A stretch of 64,000 nucleotides of DNA from Cedecea neteri (GTDB lineage: Bacteria > Pseudomonadota > Gammaproteobacteria > Enterobacterales > Enterobacteriaceae): contig NZ_CP009451.1 in the NCBI RefSeq assembly GCF_000757825.1, positions 1,922,001-1,986,000 of the forward strand, in the 5' to 3' direction. The translations under genes were made by a program, and so were the position numbers. Position 1 is the first letter of the stretch, and each line of letters starts with the position of its first letter. Below the pieces are notes generated by a model. The model worked only from the letters and a program-made list of their open reading frames with translations. It searched no databases and was not told the origin of the DNA. Shown here piece by piece: positions 1 through 9,132 of the stretch.

Positions 1-981
1 CGCCAGCTTCGCGGCAACTTTTGCAATCGGGAAGCCCGTTGCTTTAGACGCCAGCGCGGAGGAACGGGACACGCGTGGGTTCATCTCGATGATGATCAGG
101 CGGCCAGTCTTCGGGTTAACGGAGAACTGAACGTTTGAGCCCCCGGTTTCCACGCCGATCTCACGCAGCACCGCCATCGAGGCGTTACGCATGATTTGGT
201 ATTCTTTATCGGTCAGCGTTTGCGCTGGCGCCACGGTAATTGAGTCACCGGTATGAATGCCCATCGGGTCGAAGTTTTCGATAGAGCAGACGATGATGCA
301 GTTGTCGTTTTTATCACGCACCACTTCCATCTCGTACTCTTTCCAGCCGATCAGCGATTCATCAATCAGCAGCTCTTTGGTTGGGGAGAGATCCAGGCCG
401 CGCTCGCAAATCTCTTCAAATTCTTCGCGGTTATAGGCGATACCGCCGCCGGAGCCACCCATAGTAAAGGAGGGGCGGATGATGCACGGATAGCCCACGT
501 CGGCCGCAACGGCCAGCGCTTCTTCCATATTATGTGCAATGCCGGAGCGCGCGGTGTCGAGGCCGATTTTTTTCATCGCGATGTCGAAGCGACGGCGATC
601 TTCAGCCTTGTCGATAGCGTCTGCGGTGGCGCCGATCATGGTGACGCCGAACTCTTCCAGCACGCCCTGGCGCTCAAGCTCCAGCGCACAGTTCAGCGCG
701 GTCTGGCCGCCCATGGTTGGCAGCACCGCGTCCGGGCGCTCTTTTTCGATGATTTTGCGCACCACTTCCCAGTGAATAGGCTCGATGTAGGTCGCATCAG
801 CCATTTCCGGGTCGGTCATGATGGTTGCCGGGTTGGAGTTCACCAGAATAACGCGGTAACCCTCTTCACGCAGCGCTTTACAAGCCTGAGCACCAGAGTA
901 GTCGAACTCACAGGCCTGGCCGATAACAATCGGGCCGGCACCGAGGATCAGGATGCTTTTTATATCTGTACGTTTTGGCAT
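1..981 (-). CDS. carB: Carbamoyl-phosphate synthase large subunit, partial (C-terminus outside window)
   Basis: Only the first 327 codons are present; the gene runs off the left edge. The product starts [20 protein letters not shown] and continues with the first ATP-grasp (carboxyphosphate) domain, including a glycine-rich loop (FTMGGSGGG) and the [18 protein letters not shown] segment. It makes carbamoyl phosphate from ammonia channelled from CarA, bicarbonate and two ATP, feeding arginine and pyrimidine synthesis in the cytoplasm. It lies 16 bp after carA on the same strand, so it is the second gene of the carAB operon. The ATG is preceded by a good Shine-Dalgarno (AGGAG, seen as CTCCT on the plus strand at about 991). 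The family is about 1,070 residues, so roughly 70% of the gene is missing. Confidence 0.97.
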   Translation of the reverse strand, partial: MPKRTDIKSILILGAGPIVIGQACEFDYSGAQACKALREEGYRVILVNSNPATIMTDPEMADATYIEPIHWEVVRKIIEKERPDAVLPTMGGQTALNCALELERQGVLEEFGVTMIGATADAIDKAEDRRRFDIAMKKIGLDTARSGIAHNMEEALAVAADVGYPCIIRPSFTMGGSGGGIAYNREEFEEICERGLDLSPTKELLIDESLIGWKEYEMEVVRDKNDNCIIVCSIENFDPMGIHTGDSITVAPAQTLTDKEYQIMRNASMAVLREIGVETGGSNVQFSVNPKTGRLIIIEMNPRVSRSSALASKATGFPIAKVAAKLA

Positions 982-997
982 TTTATTTCGCTCCTGA

Positions 998-2146
998 TTA
1001 TTTAGCGGTGTTACGGTATTGCTCGATAAGTTCGATAAAGTGGTCGAACAGCGGCGCGGCATCGTGCGGCCCCGGGCTGGCTTCAGGGTGGCCCTGGAAG
1101 CTGAACGCGGCTTTATCGGTGCGATGGATGCCCTGAAGGGTGCCATCGAACAGAGATTTGTGCGTTACACGCAGGTTGGCAGGCAGCGTCGTCTCATCCA
1201 CCGCAAAACCGTGGTTCTGGGCGGTGATCATCACGCAGTCTTTATCCAGGTCTTTCACCGGGTGGTTACCGCCGTGGTGACCAAACTTCATCTTCACGGT
1301 GTTAGCGCCGCTCGCCAGCGCCAGCAGCTGGTGGCCGAGGCAAATCCCAAAGACAGGAATGTCTGTCTCCAGGAAGGATTTGATTGCGCTAATGGCGTAG
1401 TCGCAAGGTGCCGGGTCGCCAGGGCCGTTAGAAAGGAAGATGCCATCCGGGTTCATCTTCAACACTTCTTCCGCCGGCGTTTGTGCCGGAACAACCGTCA
1501 GGCGGCAGCCTCTGTCGACTAACATGCGCAGAATATTGCGTTTTGCGCCGTAGTCATAAGCCACTACGTGGAAAGGTAAATCTTCTGCTTTTGCCGCTTC
1601 CGGCAGATTGCCTTCAAGGGTCCAGCTCCCCTGCTGCCAGGTGTAAGCTTCTTTGGTCGTCACTTCTTTGGCGAGGTCCATGCCGTTCAGGCCAGGGAAC
1701 GCTTTCGCTTTTTCCAGCGCCAGGGCCGCGTCTACGTTATCGCCCGCGATAATGCAGCCGTTCTGAGCGCCTTTTTCACGCAGCAGGCGGGTCAGCTTGC
1801 GGGTATCGATATCGGCAATGGCCACAATGTTATGGCGCTTAAGGTAAGAAGAAAGGTCTTCGGTGCTTCTGAAGTTGCTGGCAATCAGCGGCAGGTCACG
1901 AATGACGAGGCCTTGCGCATGGACCTGGGAGGATTCTTCGTCGGCTTCATTGGTGCCGACATTGCCGATATGAGGATAAGTAAGAGTGACGATCTGGCGG
2001 GAGTAGGAAGGATCAGTGAGGATTTCTTGATAACCGGTCAATGAGGTATTGAAAACGACTTCACCCACTGCCGTACCCGATGCCCCAATGGCCCGACCGT
2101 GGAATTGGGTTCCGTCTTCCAGAACCAACAGCGCTGACTTAATCAA
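998..2146 (-). CDS. carA: Carbamoyl-phosphate synthase small (glutaminase) subunit, TTG start
   Basis: 382 residues, the same length as E. coli CarA. The N-terminal half is the CarA-specific domain and the C-terminal half a class I glutamine amidotransferase with the nucleophile motif [16 protein letters not shown] and the catalytic His/Glu pair in [14 protein letters not shown]. It hydrolyses glutamine and passes ammonia to CarB. The start is set at the TTG at 2146-2144: GGAGG lies 5 nt upstream, and translation from there begins [12 protein letters not shown] as in E. coli, which also uses TTG. A longer reading frame opens at an ATG at 2173, but that would place the Shine-Dalgarno inside the gene. 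Transcribed with carB from the control region at 2147-2284. Confidence 0.96.
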   Translation of the reverse strand: MIKSALLVLEDGTQFHGRAIGASGTAVGEVVFNTSLTGYQEILTDPSYSRQIVTLTYPHIGNVGTNEADEESSQVHAQGLVIRDLPLIASNFRSTEDLSSYLKRHNIVAIADIDTRKLTRLLREKGAQNGCIIAGDNVDAALALEKAKAFPGLNGMDLAKEVTTKEAYTWQQGSWTLEGNLPEAAKAEDLPFHVVAYDYGAKRNILRMLVDRGCRLTVVPAQTPAEEVLKMNPDGIFLSNGPGDPAPCDYAISAIKSFLETDIPVFGICLGHQLLALASGANTVKMKFGHHGGNHPVKDLDKDCVMITAQNHGFAVDETTLPANLRVTHKSLFDGTLQGIHRTDKAAFSFQGHPEASPGPHDAAPLFDHFIELIEQYRNTAK

Positions 2147-2160
2147 AACGTCCTCCAGGG

Positions 2161-2211
2161 AATAAACATTCAATTTATTCGCATATTAATTCAAAACTAA
2201 CGACTGAATCA
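2161..2211 (-). promoter_or_regulatory. carAB proximal promoter (P2) with ArgR-box-like operators
   Basis: On the minus strand the segment just before the carA Shine-Dalgarno contains TTTGAATTAATATGCGAA followed by AATAAATTGAAT, which are AT-rich half-sites resembling ARG boxes (consensus WNTNAATWWWWATTNANW). A candidate -10 (TAATAT, 2183-2188) and a weak -35 (TGATTC, 2206-2211) with 17-bp spacing overlap them. In E. coli the arginine-repressible P2 promoter of carAB has its ArgR operators at the same place. The match is by pattern and by position; the exact boxes are inferred. Confidence 0.55.
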
Positions 2212-2255
2212 AATGCAAAAAGCGTCTGCCCTACGGATTTTTGGCAAACGGCGGC

Positions 2256-2284
2256 ATTCTAGAGACAAGCCGGTCGAAAGTCTA
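2256..2284 (-). promoter_or_regulatory. carAB distal promoter (P1) candidate
   Basis: Minus strand reads TAGACT (2279-2284), 17-bp spacer, TAGAAT (2256-2261), followed by GCCGCCGTTTGCC. The position and the TAGAATGCCGCC context correspond to the pyrimidine/purine-controlled P1 promoter of E. coli carAB, about 70 bp upstream of P2. The rest of the 458-bp gap between carA and dapB (2285-2522) is AT-rich; IHF, PepA and PurR sites are expected there from E. coli but I cannot pin them down by eye. Confidence 0.5.
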
Positions 2285-2522
2285 CCTTAAGACGAAGTTT
2301 TTATGTCTATTTCGCCGCTCAGAGTAAAAATATCTGATTCGAGGGTCAAAATAACCAGCTAACCAGGGAAAAGTAATCGGTTGCCGGCTATGAATAGTGG
2401 AAAAGTGATGGGATAGCAGTGAAAAAGTAGACCAGATGGTCAAAATTAACATTACAACAACACAAAAAAGAGAGATAACCGCTAATTTTAAGCATAAATA
2501 AACACTTAAGAAGCAAGTAGCT

Positions 2523-2554
2523 TATAAAAACAAAAGGGTGATATAAATCACCCT
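2523..2554 (-). terminator. Rho-independent terminator of dapB
   Basis: Perfect 8-bp stem AGGGTGAT / ATCACCCT (2535-2542 and 2547-2554) with a 4-nt loop, followed on the minus strand by TTTTGTTTTTAT. It lies 50 bp after the dapB stop codon and separates dapB from carAB. Confidence 0.8.
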
Positions 2555-2604
2555 AAAATCAATCAATTAAAAACAAACAACCACATTTATAAGGATAGGT
2601 TTAA

Positions 2605-3441
<837 letters not shown>

Positions 3442-3516
3442 TTAAATAATTCGTAGAAACGCTCTCAGGTTAACCAGCCCGCTGCCGGGCCGCCAGCCGA
3501 AAACACCCATAATTAG

Positions 3517-3546
3517 AATTTACTGTCATGGCCCGTCAGTTATCAA
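3517..3546 (-). promoter_or_regulatory. dapB promoter candidate
   Basis: Minus strand TTGATA (3541-3546), 18-bp spacer, TAAATT (3517-3522), about 90 bp upstream of the dapB start. It is the best sigma-70 match in the 153-bp gap between dapB and the repressor gene upstream. Based on pattern only. Confidence 0.4.
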
Positions 3547-3579
3547 TAACGGACATTAAAACCATTTAATTAATAAGGC

Positions 3580-4593
3580 TTAATTCTGACTAAAACCGCA
3601 TGACTCGCGGACGATAAGCGTCGGCGGCAAAATAATTCTTTTTGCCGGCTCATCGTTTCCCTGAATTCGGCTATAAAGCAGCTCTCCTGCTTTGCGGCCA
3701 ATCTCTTTAGCGGCGACAGAGACCGTGGTAAGCGCAGGCTGTACCAGCGATGCTTCGGTCACGTCATCGAACCCAACGAGCGCAAAATCTTTTCCGACAA
3801 CACGCCCCATCTTGCGCAGCGTCTGCATCACGCCCAGGGCGACAATATCCTGGTAACACACCGCCGCGGTGATCTGCGGGAAACGGGTAAAAAGCCCTTC
3901 TGCGACTCTGGCGCCGTCACTTTGAGAGGCCTGCGAGGCCACAATCCATTCGCTTTCAGGCTGAATATTGTGTTCCAGCAGCTTGCTGGTATACCCGCCG
4001 ATACGCTGTGCCCGGCTGGTAGAGCCGTTGCTCCCGCCGATAAAAGCAATATGCCTATGCCCGAGGCGTAACAAATGCTGAGTAGCCAACTGGGTTCCCA
4101 GGAAATTATCGGTGCCAACGAAGTCGAAATCGACATCCTCAAAGGGACGAACCACCATAATCGCTGGGATGTTTCTTCTTCTCAGCGTTTCAAAGAACAG
4201 CGGCGGAGTCTCTCTCGCGCCGCAAAGCACCATGCCGCAGGCATTATTGCGCATCAGAGAGTCGACAAATTTCTGCTGGCGTGCGCAGGATTCTTCGCTG
4301 TTTGCCAGAAAAAGCAGCAGATCGTGACGCTCCATCTCATGGCTTAGCCCGGCGGTCATTTCACCATAAAAAGGGTTGGTAATATCATGCAGTAGCAGCC
4401 CCACCTGATTACTGGTTCTGTTACGCAAATTGGCGGCGGTCTGGTTATACACATACCCCATCTCATCCAGCGTGAGTAATACCCGCTGCCGGGTGGCATC
4501 TGAAATACGCCCACGATTTCGTAGCACCATCGATACGGTTGCGGTTGAGACACCCGCCCGCTCAGCGACCTGAGCAAGAGTTACAGAAGTCAT
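3580..4593 (-). CDS. LacI/GalR-family transcriptional repressor of the adjacent sugar PTS island
   Basis: 337 residues. The N-terminus is a LacI-type helix-turn-helix (LAQVAERAGVSTATVSMVL) with hinge helix (NQTAANLRNRTS), followed by a periplasmic-binding-protein-like effector domain (VGLLLHDITNPFYGEMTAGL ... VGFDDVTEASLVQPALTTV). The overall pattern is close to MalI as I remember it, but the gene context is not maltose. It is divergent from the PTS operon across a 195-bp region containing two copies of a palindrome with a central CG, typical for LacI-family operators, and a CRP site. The third copy precedes the cupin operon at 10468. It most likely represses itself, the PTS operon and the cupin operon, and is released by a sugar or sugar phosphate; the inducer is unknown. 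Confidence 0.93.
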   Translation of the reverse strand: MTSVTLAQVAERAGVSTATVSMVLRNRGRISDATRQRVLLTLDEMGYVYNQTAANLRNRTSNQVGLLLHDITNPFYGEMTAGLSHEMERHDLLLFLANSEESCARQQKFVDSLMRNNACGMVLCGARETPPLFFETLRRRNIPAIMVVRPFEDVDFDFVGTDNFLGTQLATQHLLRLGHRHIAFIGGSNGSTSRAQRIGGYTSKLLEHNIQPESEWIVASQASQSDGARVAEGLFTRFPQITAAVCYQDIVALGVMQTLRKMGRVVGKDFALVGFDDVTEASLVQPALTTVSVAAKEIGRKAGELLYSRIQGNDEPAKRIILPPTLIVRESCGFSQN

Positions 4594-4622
4594 CGGCCCT
4601 CCTTGAAATCAATATCAGCAAA

Positions 4623-4638
4623 GATTAATCGAATAACC
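4623..4638 (-). promoter_or_regulatory. LacI-type operator copy 1 (upstream of repressor gene)
   Basis: Minus strand GGTTATTCGATTAATC, preceded by TTCA; it differs at one base from the two copies at 4745 and 10514. It sits 30 bp upstream of the repressor start codon and has the same orientation relative to its gene as the other copies. This suggests autoregulation. Confidence 0.75.
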
Positions 4639-4657
4639 TGAAACTTGCATCTTTCTA

Positions 4658-4673
4658 TGTGAAAGCCATCACA
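4658..4673. promoter_or_regulatory. CRP-cAMP binding site
   Basis: TGTGA-AAGCCA-TCACA, a perfect match to TGTGA-N6-TCACA. It lies between the divergent repressor gene and PTS operon, so activation by CRP and therefore glucose repression of the island is expected. Its centre is about 123 bp upstream of the PTS-operon start codon and 73 bp upstream of the repressor start codon. Confidence 0.85.
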
Positions 4674-4744
4674 GATAGCCGGTAAAAATCCTCATCATTG
4701 CGAAAAATGGCGGGTTAATCATGTTTACCACTCTGTTCAAAAAA

Positions 4745-4760
4745 GGTTAATCGATTAATC
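4745..4760 (+). promoter_or_regulatory. LacI-type operator copy 2 (upstream of PTS operon)
   Basis: GGTTAATCGATTAATC with the perfect palindromic core TTAATCGATTAA, 28 bp upstream of the first gene of the PTS operon. The 16 bp are identical to the copy at 10514-10529 read on the other strand. An additional half-site, GGTTAATC, lies at 4713-4720. Confidence 0.8.
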
Positions 4761-4788
4761 TTATTTTAAATGAAAACAGGGAGTACTT

Positions 4789-6537
4789 ATGAAACAGGCA
4801 GCGTATAACAAATTTCCTGAAGTCCAGGTTGCTGAGTATGCCGGCCACGCCTGCCAGGGCTGGGAGGCGATCGCCCAGGCGGTAAAGTCGACGCTTTCTC
4901 AAAGCGGAAAAACCGTGCTGGTGATCGATTGTTATCCAGGTGTACGCCTGGACGAGTTACGCCCACAGCTCATTGATGAGCTATGTCCGGCAAGAGTCAT
5001 TAATGTCGAAGAGGCACGCCACAGCGAGCAGCATCTGCATGACCTGCTGGCCGGAAATCTGACCGACGATCGCGTTTTTGGCGTCCTCTCCTGCCACCAG
5101 CTTATCGAGTTTTTCGACGCTGAGAAGCTGGCGCAGATGCAGCATGAAATAGAGGAAATGGATGCTGGCCTGGCGGTGGTTTATGGCTCCGGTGCCGCGC
5201 TGGTTCATGAAGGTGATGTGCTGGTGTATGCCGACCTGGCGCGCTGGGAGATCCAGCAGCGTTTCCGAAGCGGCGAGCTGGGCAACTGGGGAACGGAGGA
5301 TCAGCAGGAAGATATACTGCGCCGCTACAAACGCGCCTTCTTTATTGAATGGCGCGTGTTCGACCGCCATAAAACGCCATTGCTGAAACGCGCGAATTTT
5401 CTGTTGGATACCAATCAGAAGGATTCCCCAGCCCTGGTGACGGGCGAGGCACTGCGCCACGCGTTACAGCAAACAACCCGGCAGCCTTTCCGCGTCGTGC
5501 CCTTCTTCGACCCTGGAGTCTGGGGCGGACAGTGGATGAAGGAAAAATTCGATCTCGATCCCTCGAAGCCAAACTACGCATGGTGTTTTGACTGTGTGCC
5601 CGAGGAAAACAGCCTGTTACTGCGTATCGGTGACGTGCGGATCGAGATCCCCTCTCAGGATCTGGTGCTGCTCTACCCTCGCCCGCTGCTTGGCGAAAAA
5701 GTTCATGCTCGTTTTGGCGCAGAGTTCCCGATCCGCTTTGATTTTCTGGATACCGTCGGCGGTCAGAATCTCAGCTTTCAGGTTCATCCGCTGACCGAGT
5801 ACATCCAACAGCATTTCGGCATGCATTACACCCAGGATGAAAGCTACTACCTGCTGGAAGCCGAGCCGGGAGCAGAGGTCTATCTGGGGACCAAAACTGG
5901 CATCAACCCGCAGGAAATGCTGGACGATCTTGCCGCCGCTCAGCGCGGTGAAAAGACCTTTGATGACGAGAAATTTGTTAATCGTTTCCCGGCGCACAAG
6001 CACGACCATTTCCTGATCCCTGCGGGTACCGTTCACTGTTCTGGCTCAGGCGCTATGGTGCTGGAAATCAGCGCCACGCCTTACATCTTCACCTTCAAAC
6101 TGTGGGACTGGGGCCGATTGGGGCTGGATGGTTTACCGCGCCCCGTGCATCTGGAACACGGTGCTCAAGTTATCGACTGGCAGAGGGATACGCGCTGGGT
6201 CGAACAGCATCTGATAAACCATTTCGAGCCAATAGCCGAGGGAGATGGCTGGCACGAAGAACGAACCGGGCTTCATGAGCGTGAGTTTATTGAAACCCGG
6301 CGCCACTGGTTCAGCAAGCCGGTTACGCACCACACTCACGGTGGCGTGAACGTGCTTAATCTGGTGGAGGGCAGCGAAGCGGTGGTGGAAAGCCCAACTC
6401 ACGCCTTTGAACCGTTTGTTGTTCATTATGCGGAAACATTCATCGTTCCGGCCGCCGTGGGCGAATATCGAATCTCACCTTATGGCGAGGGCGTCGGGCA
6501 GCAGCTCGCCACGATGAAAGCCTGGGTAAGGGGATAA
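4789..6537 (+). CDS. Large class I phosphomannose-isomerase-like protein with an extra N-terminal domain
   Basis: 582 residues, about 190 longer than ordinary ManA. The C-terminal part (about 310-582) is a type I mannose-6-phosphate isomerase cupin: FQVHP (Gln331, His333), Glu351 in QDESYY and His416 in IPAGTVHCSGSG are the expected metal ligands, and FKLWDWGRLGLDG.PRPVH matches the conserved substrate-side motif. Residues 1-240 form a separate region (KTVLVIDCYPGV, KRAFFIEWRVFDRHKTPLL) that looks like a nucleotide-kinase-type fold without a Walker A loop; its role is unknown. First gene of a five-gene operon with PTS genes, 3 bp before EIIA. It probably isomerises the phosphorylated sugar delivered by the PTS. 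Substrate not deducible. Start ATG with GGGAG 7 nt upstream. Confidence 0.88.
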   Translation: MKQAAYNKFPEVQVAEYAGHACQGWEAIAQAVKSTLSQSGKTVLVIDCYPGVRLDELRPQLIDELCPARVINVEEARHSEQHLHDLLAGNLTDDRVFGVLSCHQLIEFFDAEKLAQMQHEIEEMDAGLAVVYGSGAALVHEGDVLVYADLARWEIQQRFRSGELGNWGTEDQQEDILRRYKRAFFIEWRVFDRHKTPLLKRANFLLDTNQKDSPALVTGEALRHALQQTTRQPFRVVPFFDPGVWGGQWMKEKFDLDPSKPNYAWCFDCVPEENSLLLRIGDVRIEIPSQDLVLLYPRPLLGEKVHARFGAEFPIRFDFLDTVGGQNLSFQVHPLTEYIQQHFGMHYTQDESYYLLEAEPGAEVYLGTKTGINPQEMLDDLAAAQRGEKTFDDEKFVNRFPAHKHDHFLIPAGTVHCSGSGAMVLEISATPYIFTFKLWDWGRLGLDGLPRPVHLEHGAQVIDWQRDTRWVEQHLINHFEPIAEGDGWHEERTGLHEREFIETRRHWFSKPVTHHTHGGVNVLNLVEGSEAVVESPTHAFEPFVVHYAETFIVPAAVGEYRISPYGEGVGQQLATMKAWVRG

Positions 6538-6540
6538 ATC

Positions 6541-6969
6541 ATGATTAACGTCATTCTTGCAACACACGGTCCGCTGGCGGAGGCGATGCTGGCAACCGCA
6601 CGCATGGTCTACGGCGAACTGCCGCACGTTTTTCCGGTTATGTTGAGCGAAACCAAGGGCATCAACGGCTTCCAGGATGAGTTTGCTGGCGTGCTTCAGC
6701 AAGCAAGCAAAGGTGCTGACGGCGTACTGGTGCTGTGCGATTTACAGAGCGGTACGCCGTGGAATGTTGCCTGCCATCATGCATTCGCTCCCTCAACGAC
6801 ACCGCCAATCGCGGTGCTGGGCGGCGTTAACTTCCCGATGCTGTTACTCAGCGACGAGCAAAAAACACTCACCGACGTAGAACAAGCCGCCGCCGTACTG
6901 CTTGAGCAAACGAAAGATGCGGTTGTTCAGGCTCGCCTGGTTGAAACCCAGCAATCTGATGATTTTTAA
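6541..6969 (+). CDS. PTS mannose/fructose/sorbose-family EIIA component
   Basis: 142 residues. The N-terminal INVILATHGPLAEAML contains the phosphorylated histidine (His9) of mannose-family EIIA domains, and LCDLQSGTPWNVA matches the conserved GGTP-like loop, with SGTP here. It is a free-standing cytoplasmic protein that takes phosphate from HPr and passes it to EIIB. It follows the isomerase gene after 3 bp and precedes EIIB by 9 bp, so the proteins are surely co-translated. Confidence 0.95.
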   Translation: MINVILATHGPLAEAMLATARMVYGELPHVFPVMLSETKGINGFQDEFAGVLQQASKGADGVLVLCDLQSGTPWNVACHHAFAPSTTPPIAVLGGVNFPMLLLSDEQKTLTDVEQAAAVLLEQTKDAVVQARLVETQQSDDF

Positions 6970-6978
6970 GGGGGCAAG

Positions 6979-7473
6979 ATGAGTATTTCATTTGTACGGA
7001 TTGACGACCGGGTGATCCACGGTCAGTTGATCACCCGATGGGCAAAAGAGCTGCCCTGTGACGGTATCGTGGCCATTGATGACGCCGTCGCAGCCGATCC
7101 GCTGCTTTCCTCAGTGATGAAAGGCGCGGTACAGGATACCAAAGTCTGGCTGTTCGATACCGCCACCGCCATTGAGAAGCTGCCGAAAATCATCGCCAGC
7201 GAAAAGCGCTATTTCGTGATTGGCAAGTCACCGGTCACGCTTCAGCGCATCGAGCAGGCGGGCGTCAGCCTGCAAAACGCTAACCGTAAAATTAACGTTG
7301 GGCCGATGAGCGCCCGCGCCAACACCACCACTATTGGGCCAAACCAGGCGGTCAGCGGAGAAGAAGCTTCGGCATTCGACTATCTGGCAGAGCGTGGGCA
7401 TCAGATTGAGTTTCGCCTGGTGCCGGACGCAAGCTGCTATAGCTGGCAGGACGCCCGTCAAAAAATAAAATAA
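6979..7473 (+). CDS. PTS mannose/fructose/sorbose-family EIIB component
   Basis: 164 residues, usual family length. The signature FVRIDDRVIHGQLITRW holds the active-site histidine (His14), which receives phosphate from EIIA and donates it to the incoming sugar. VGPMSARANTTTIGPNQAVS and the C-terminal EFRLVPDASCYSW segment are typical of the family. It lies between EIIA and EIIC in the operon with a GGGGGCAAG ribosome site. Cytoplasmic, associated with EIIC/EIID. Confidence 0.95.
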   Translation: MSISFVRIDDRVIHGQLITRWAKELPCDGIVAIDDAVAADPLLSSVMKGAVQDTKVWLFDTATAIEKLPKIIASEKRYFVIGKSPVTLQRIEQAGVSLQNANRKINVGPMSARANTTTIGPNQAVSGEEASAFDYLAERGHQIEFRLVPDASCYSWQDARQKIK

Positions 7474-7483
7474 GGAGTGCATC

Positions 7484-8278
7484 ATGGCTTTTGAAGCTGC
7501 GTTAATCGGCATTCTCTGTTACCTCGGTGCGCTCAGCAGCCCCTGGCTGCTCGGGCTCACCGGCGGCTGGTATCTGATTACCCGCCCGCTGGTTTCAGGC
7601 ATGCTGGTGGGGTTTATCCTTGGCGATGTGCAAACCGGGATTATCATCGGCGTGGCCGTGCAGGCGGTCTACATTGCGATGGTAACCCCCGGAGGATCGA
7701 TGCCGGCAGACCTTAACTTTGTCGCCTTCCCGGCGATTGCGCTGGGGATCTTATCGAATAAAGGGCCGGAAGTGGCCGTAGCGCTTGCCGCGACCATCGG
7801 CATTGCGGGCACGGTACTGTTTAACGCCATGCTGGTGCTGAACTCGTGGTGGAACCATCGGGCGGACATTGCACTGGAGAAAGGTGATGAGCGCGGTATT
7901 TACCTCAACAGCGCCATCTGGCCCCAGGCCACCAACTTCCTGATGCGCTTTGTGCCGACCTTCATCGCCGTCTATTTTGGCGCACAGTACATCAATGGAT
8001 TTATGGATAGCCTGCCACACGTCGTGCTATCGACGATGAACGTGCTCGGCGGCATTCTGCCTGCGGTAGGCATCGCCATTCTGTTGAAGCAAATCATCAA
8101 AAACTACAGCATGCTGATCTACTTCCTGGTGGGCTTTATCTGCATCGTTTTCCTGAAGCTAAATATGGTGGCGCTGGTTATCGTCGGCAGCCTTTTAGCC
8201 CTAATCCATTACAACTACAAGCCAGAGCCACAGCCAGCAAATACGGCGAAACCGGCCGATGACGAGGATGAATTCTGA
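7484..8278 (+). CDS. PTS mannose/fructose/sorbose-family EIIC permease
   Basis: 264 residues, strongly hydrophobic with several membrane helices (for example around 5-25, 75-100 and 205-235). The sequence VAVQAVYIAMVTPGGSMPAD is the conserved EIIC loop with the substrate-site glycine/proline pattern. The last residues (PEPQPANTAKPADDEDEF) form an acidic, proline-rich cytoplasmic tail. Start ATG with AAGGAG 6 nt upstream. The stop codon overlaps the EIID start by one base (TGATG), so translation is coupled. Confidence 0.94.
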   Translation: MAFEAALIGILCYLGALSSPWLLGLTGGWYLITRPLVSGMLVGFILGDVQTGIIIGVAVQAVYIAMVTPGGSMPADLNFVAFPAIALGILSNKGPEVAVALAATIGIAGTVLFNAMLVLNSWWNHRADIALEKGDERGIYLNSAIWPQATNFLMRFVPTFIAVYFGAQYINGFMDSLPHVVLSTMNVLGGILPAVGIAILLKQIIKNYSMLIYFLVGFICIVFLKLNMVALVIVGSLLALIHYNYKPEPQPANTAKPADDEDEF

Positions 8279-9096
8279 TGGAAGATCGCAAACTCACCCG
8301 CCAGGATCTGCGCCGCTGCTGGCGCAGCTGGATGATGTATAACCTTTCTTCAATGAGCTTCGAACGCCTGGAATCCTTCGGCTTTTGCCTGAGTATGCTG
8401 CCCGTGGCGAAAAAGCTTTATCCGGATCTTCAGCAGCGTAAGGAGATGCTCAAACGGCATGCGTCGTTTTACAACACGGAACCGCAGCTGGGCGCTATCG
8501 TTAACGGCATGGTGCTGGGTCTGGAAGAGAAACGCGCCAACGGAGAACCTATCGACGGTGAAACCATCAACACCCTGAAAGTGGGGCTGATGGGGCCGGT
8601 CGCAGGGATTGGCGACTCCATGATTCCCGGTATGCTGATTCCTATCCTGTTAAGCATCGGGATGGCGCTGGCGGCAGGCGGCAATATTCTTGGACCGCTG
8701 TTCTACTGCGTGGCCTGGCTGGCAATCATTGTTCCCGGCTCGTGGTTCCTGTTCCTTAAAGGCTACCGGATGGGCTCAACGTCGGTTGAGATGCTGGTCA
8801 GCAGCAAATCAAACCGGCTGCGCGAAGCGCTTTCGCTGCTCGGCGTATTTGTGATGGGCGGCGTGGCTGCGAGCTACGTCAAATTAGGCACCGGGCTGGA
8901 GTTCATCACTAAAGACGGCGTGAATATCCATTTACAGCAAATGCTGGACGGTATTTTCCCGCAGCTTTTACCGCTGGTGGTGGTACTGGGGACCTGGTAT
9001 TTGATGGCAAAACGCGGCCTGTCGCCGGTTAAGGCAATGTTGATGCTGCTGGTTATTGCAGCTCTTGGTGTCGCGGTTGGATTATTTGCAGCTTAA
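8278..9096 (+). CDS. PTS mannose/fructose/sorbose-family EIID component
   Basis: 272 residues. It begins with the family pattern LTRQDLRRCWRSWMMYNLSSMSFERLESFGF and has the GLMGPVAGIGDSMIPGMLIPI segment typical of EIID. C-terminal membrane helices end LLVIAALGVAVGLFAA. With EIIC it forms the membrane channel of the PTS transporter. It is the last gene of the operon; a strong inverted repeat follows at 9103. Confidence 0.95.
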   Translation: MEDRKLTRQDLRRCWRSWMMYNLSSMSFERLESFGFCLSMLPVAKKLYPDLQQRKEMLKRHASFYNTEPQLGAIVNGMVLGLEEKRANGEPIDGETINTLKVGLMGPVAGIGDSMIPGMLIPILLSIGMALAAGGNILGPLFYCVAWLAIIVPGSWFLFLKGYRMGSTSVEMLVSSKSNRLREALSLLGVFVMGGVAASYVKLGTGLEFITKDGVNIHLQQMLDGIFPQLLPLVVVLGTWYLMAKRGLSPVKAMLMLLVIAALGVAVGLFAA

Positions 9097-9102
9097 CGTT
9101 AC

Positions 9103-9131
9103 CCCCTCCTCCGCACGGAGGAGGGGACATT
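9103..9131. terminator. Transcription terminator between convergent PTS and cupin operons
   Basis: Perfect 11-bp inverted repeat CCCCTCCTCCG / CGGAGGAGGGG (9103-9113, 9116-9126) with only CA between the arms, followed by ACATTTTC. It lies between the EIID stop and the cupin-gene stop and could serve both directions. The T-run is short, so efficiency is uncertain. Confidence 0.65.
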
Positions 9132-9132
9132 T

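Noticed and set aside
253..1005. 250-codon plus-strand frame at the left edge
   Set aside because: It is antisense to the partial carB gene, which matches E. coli CarB codon for codon.
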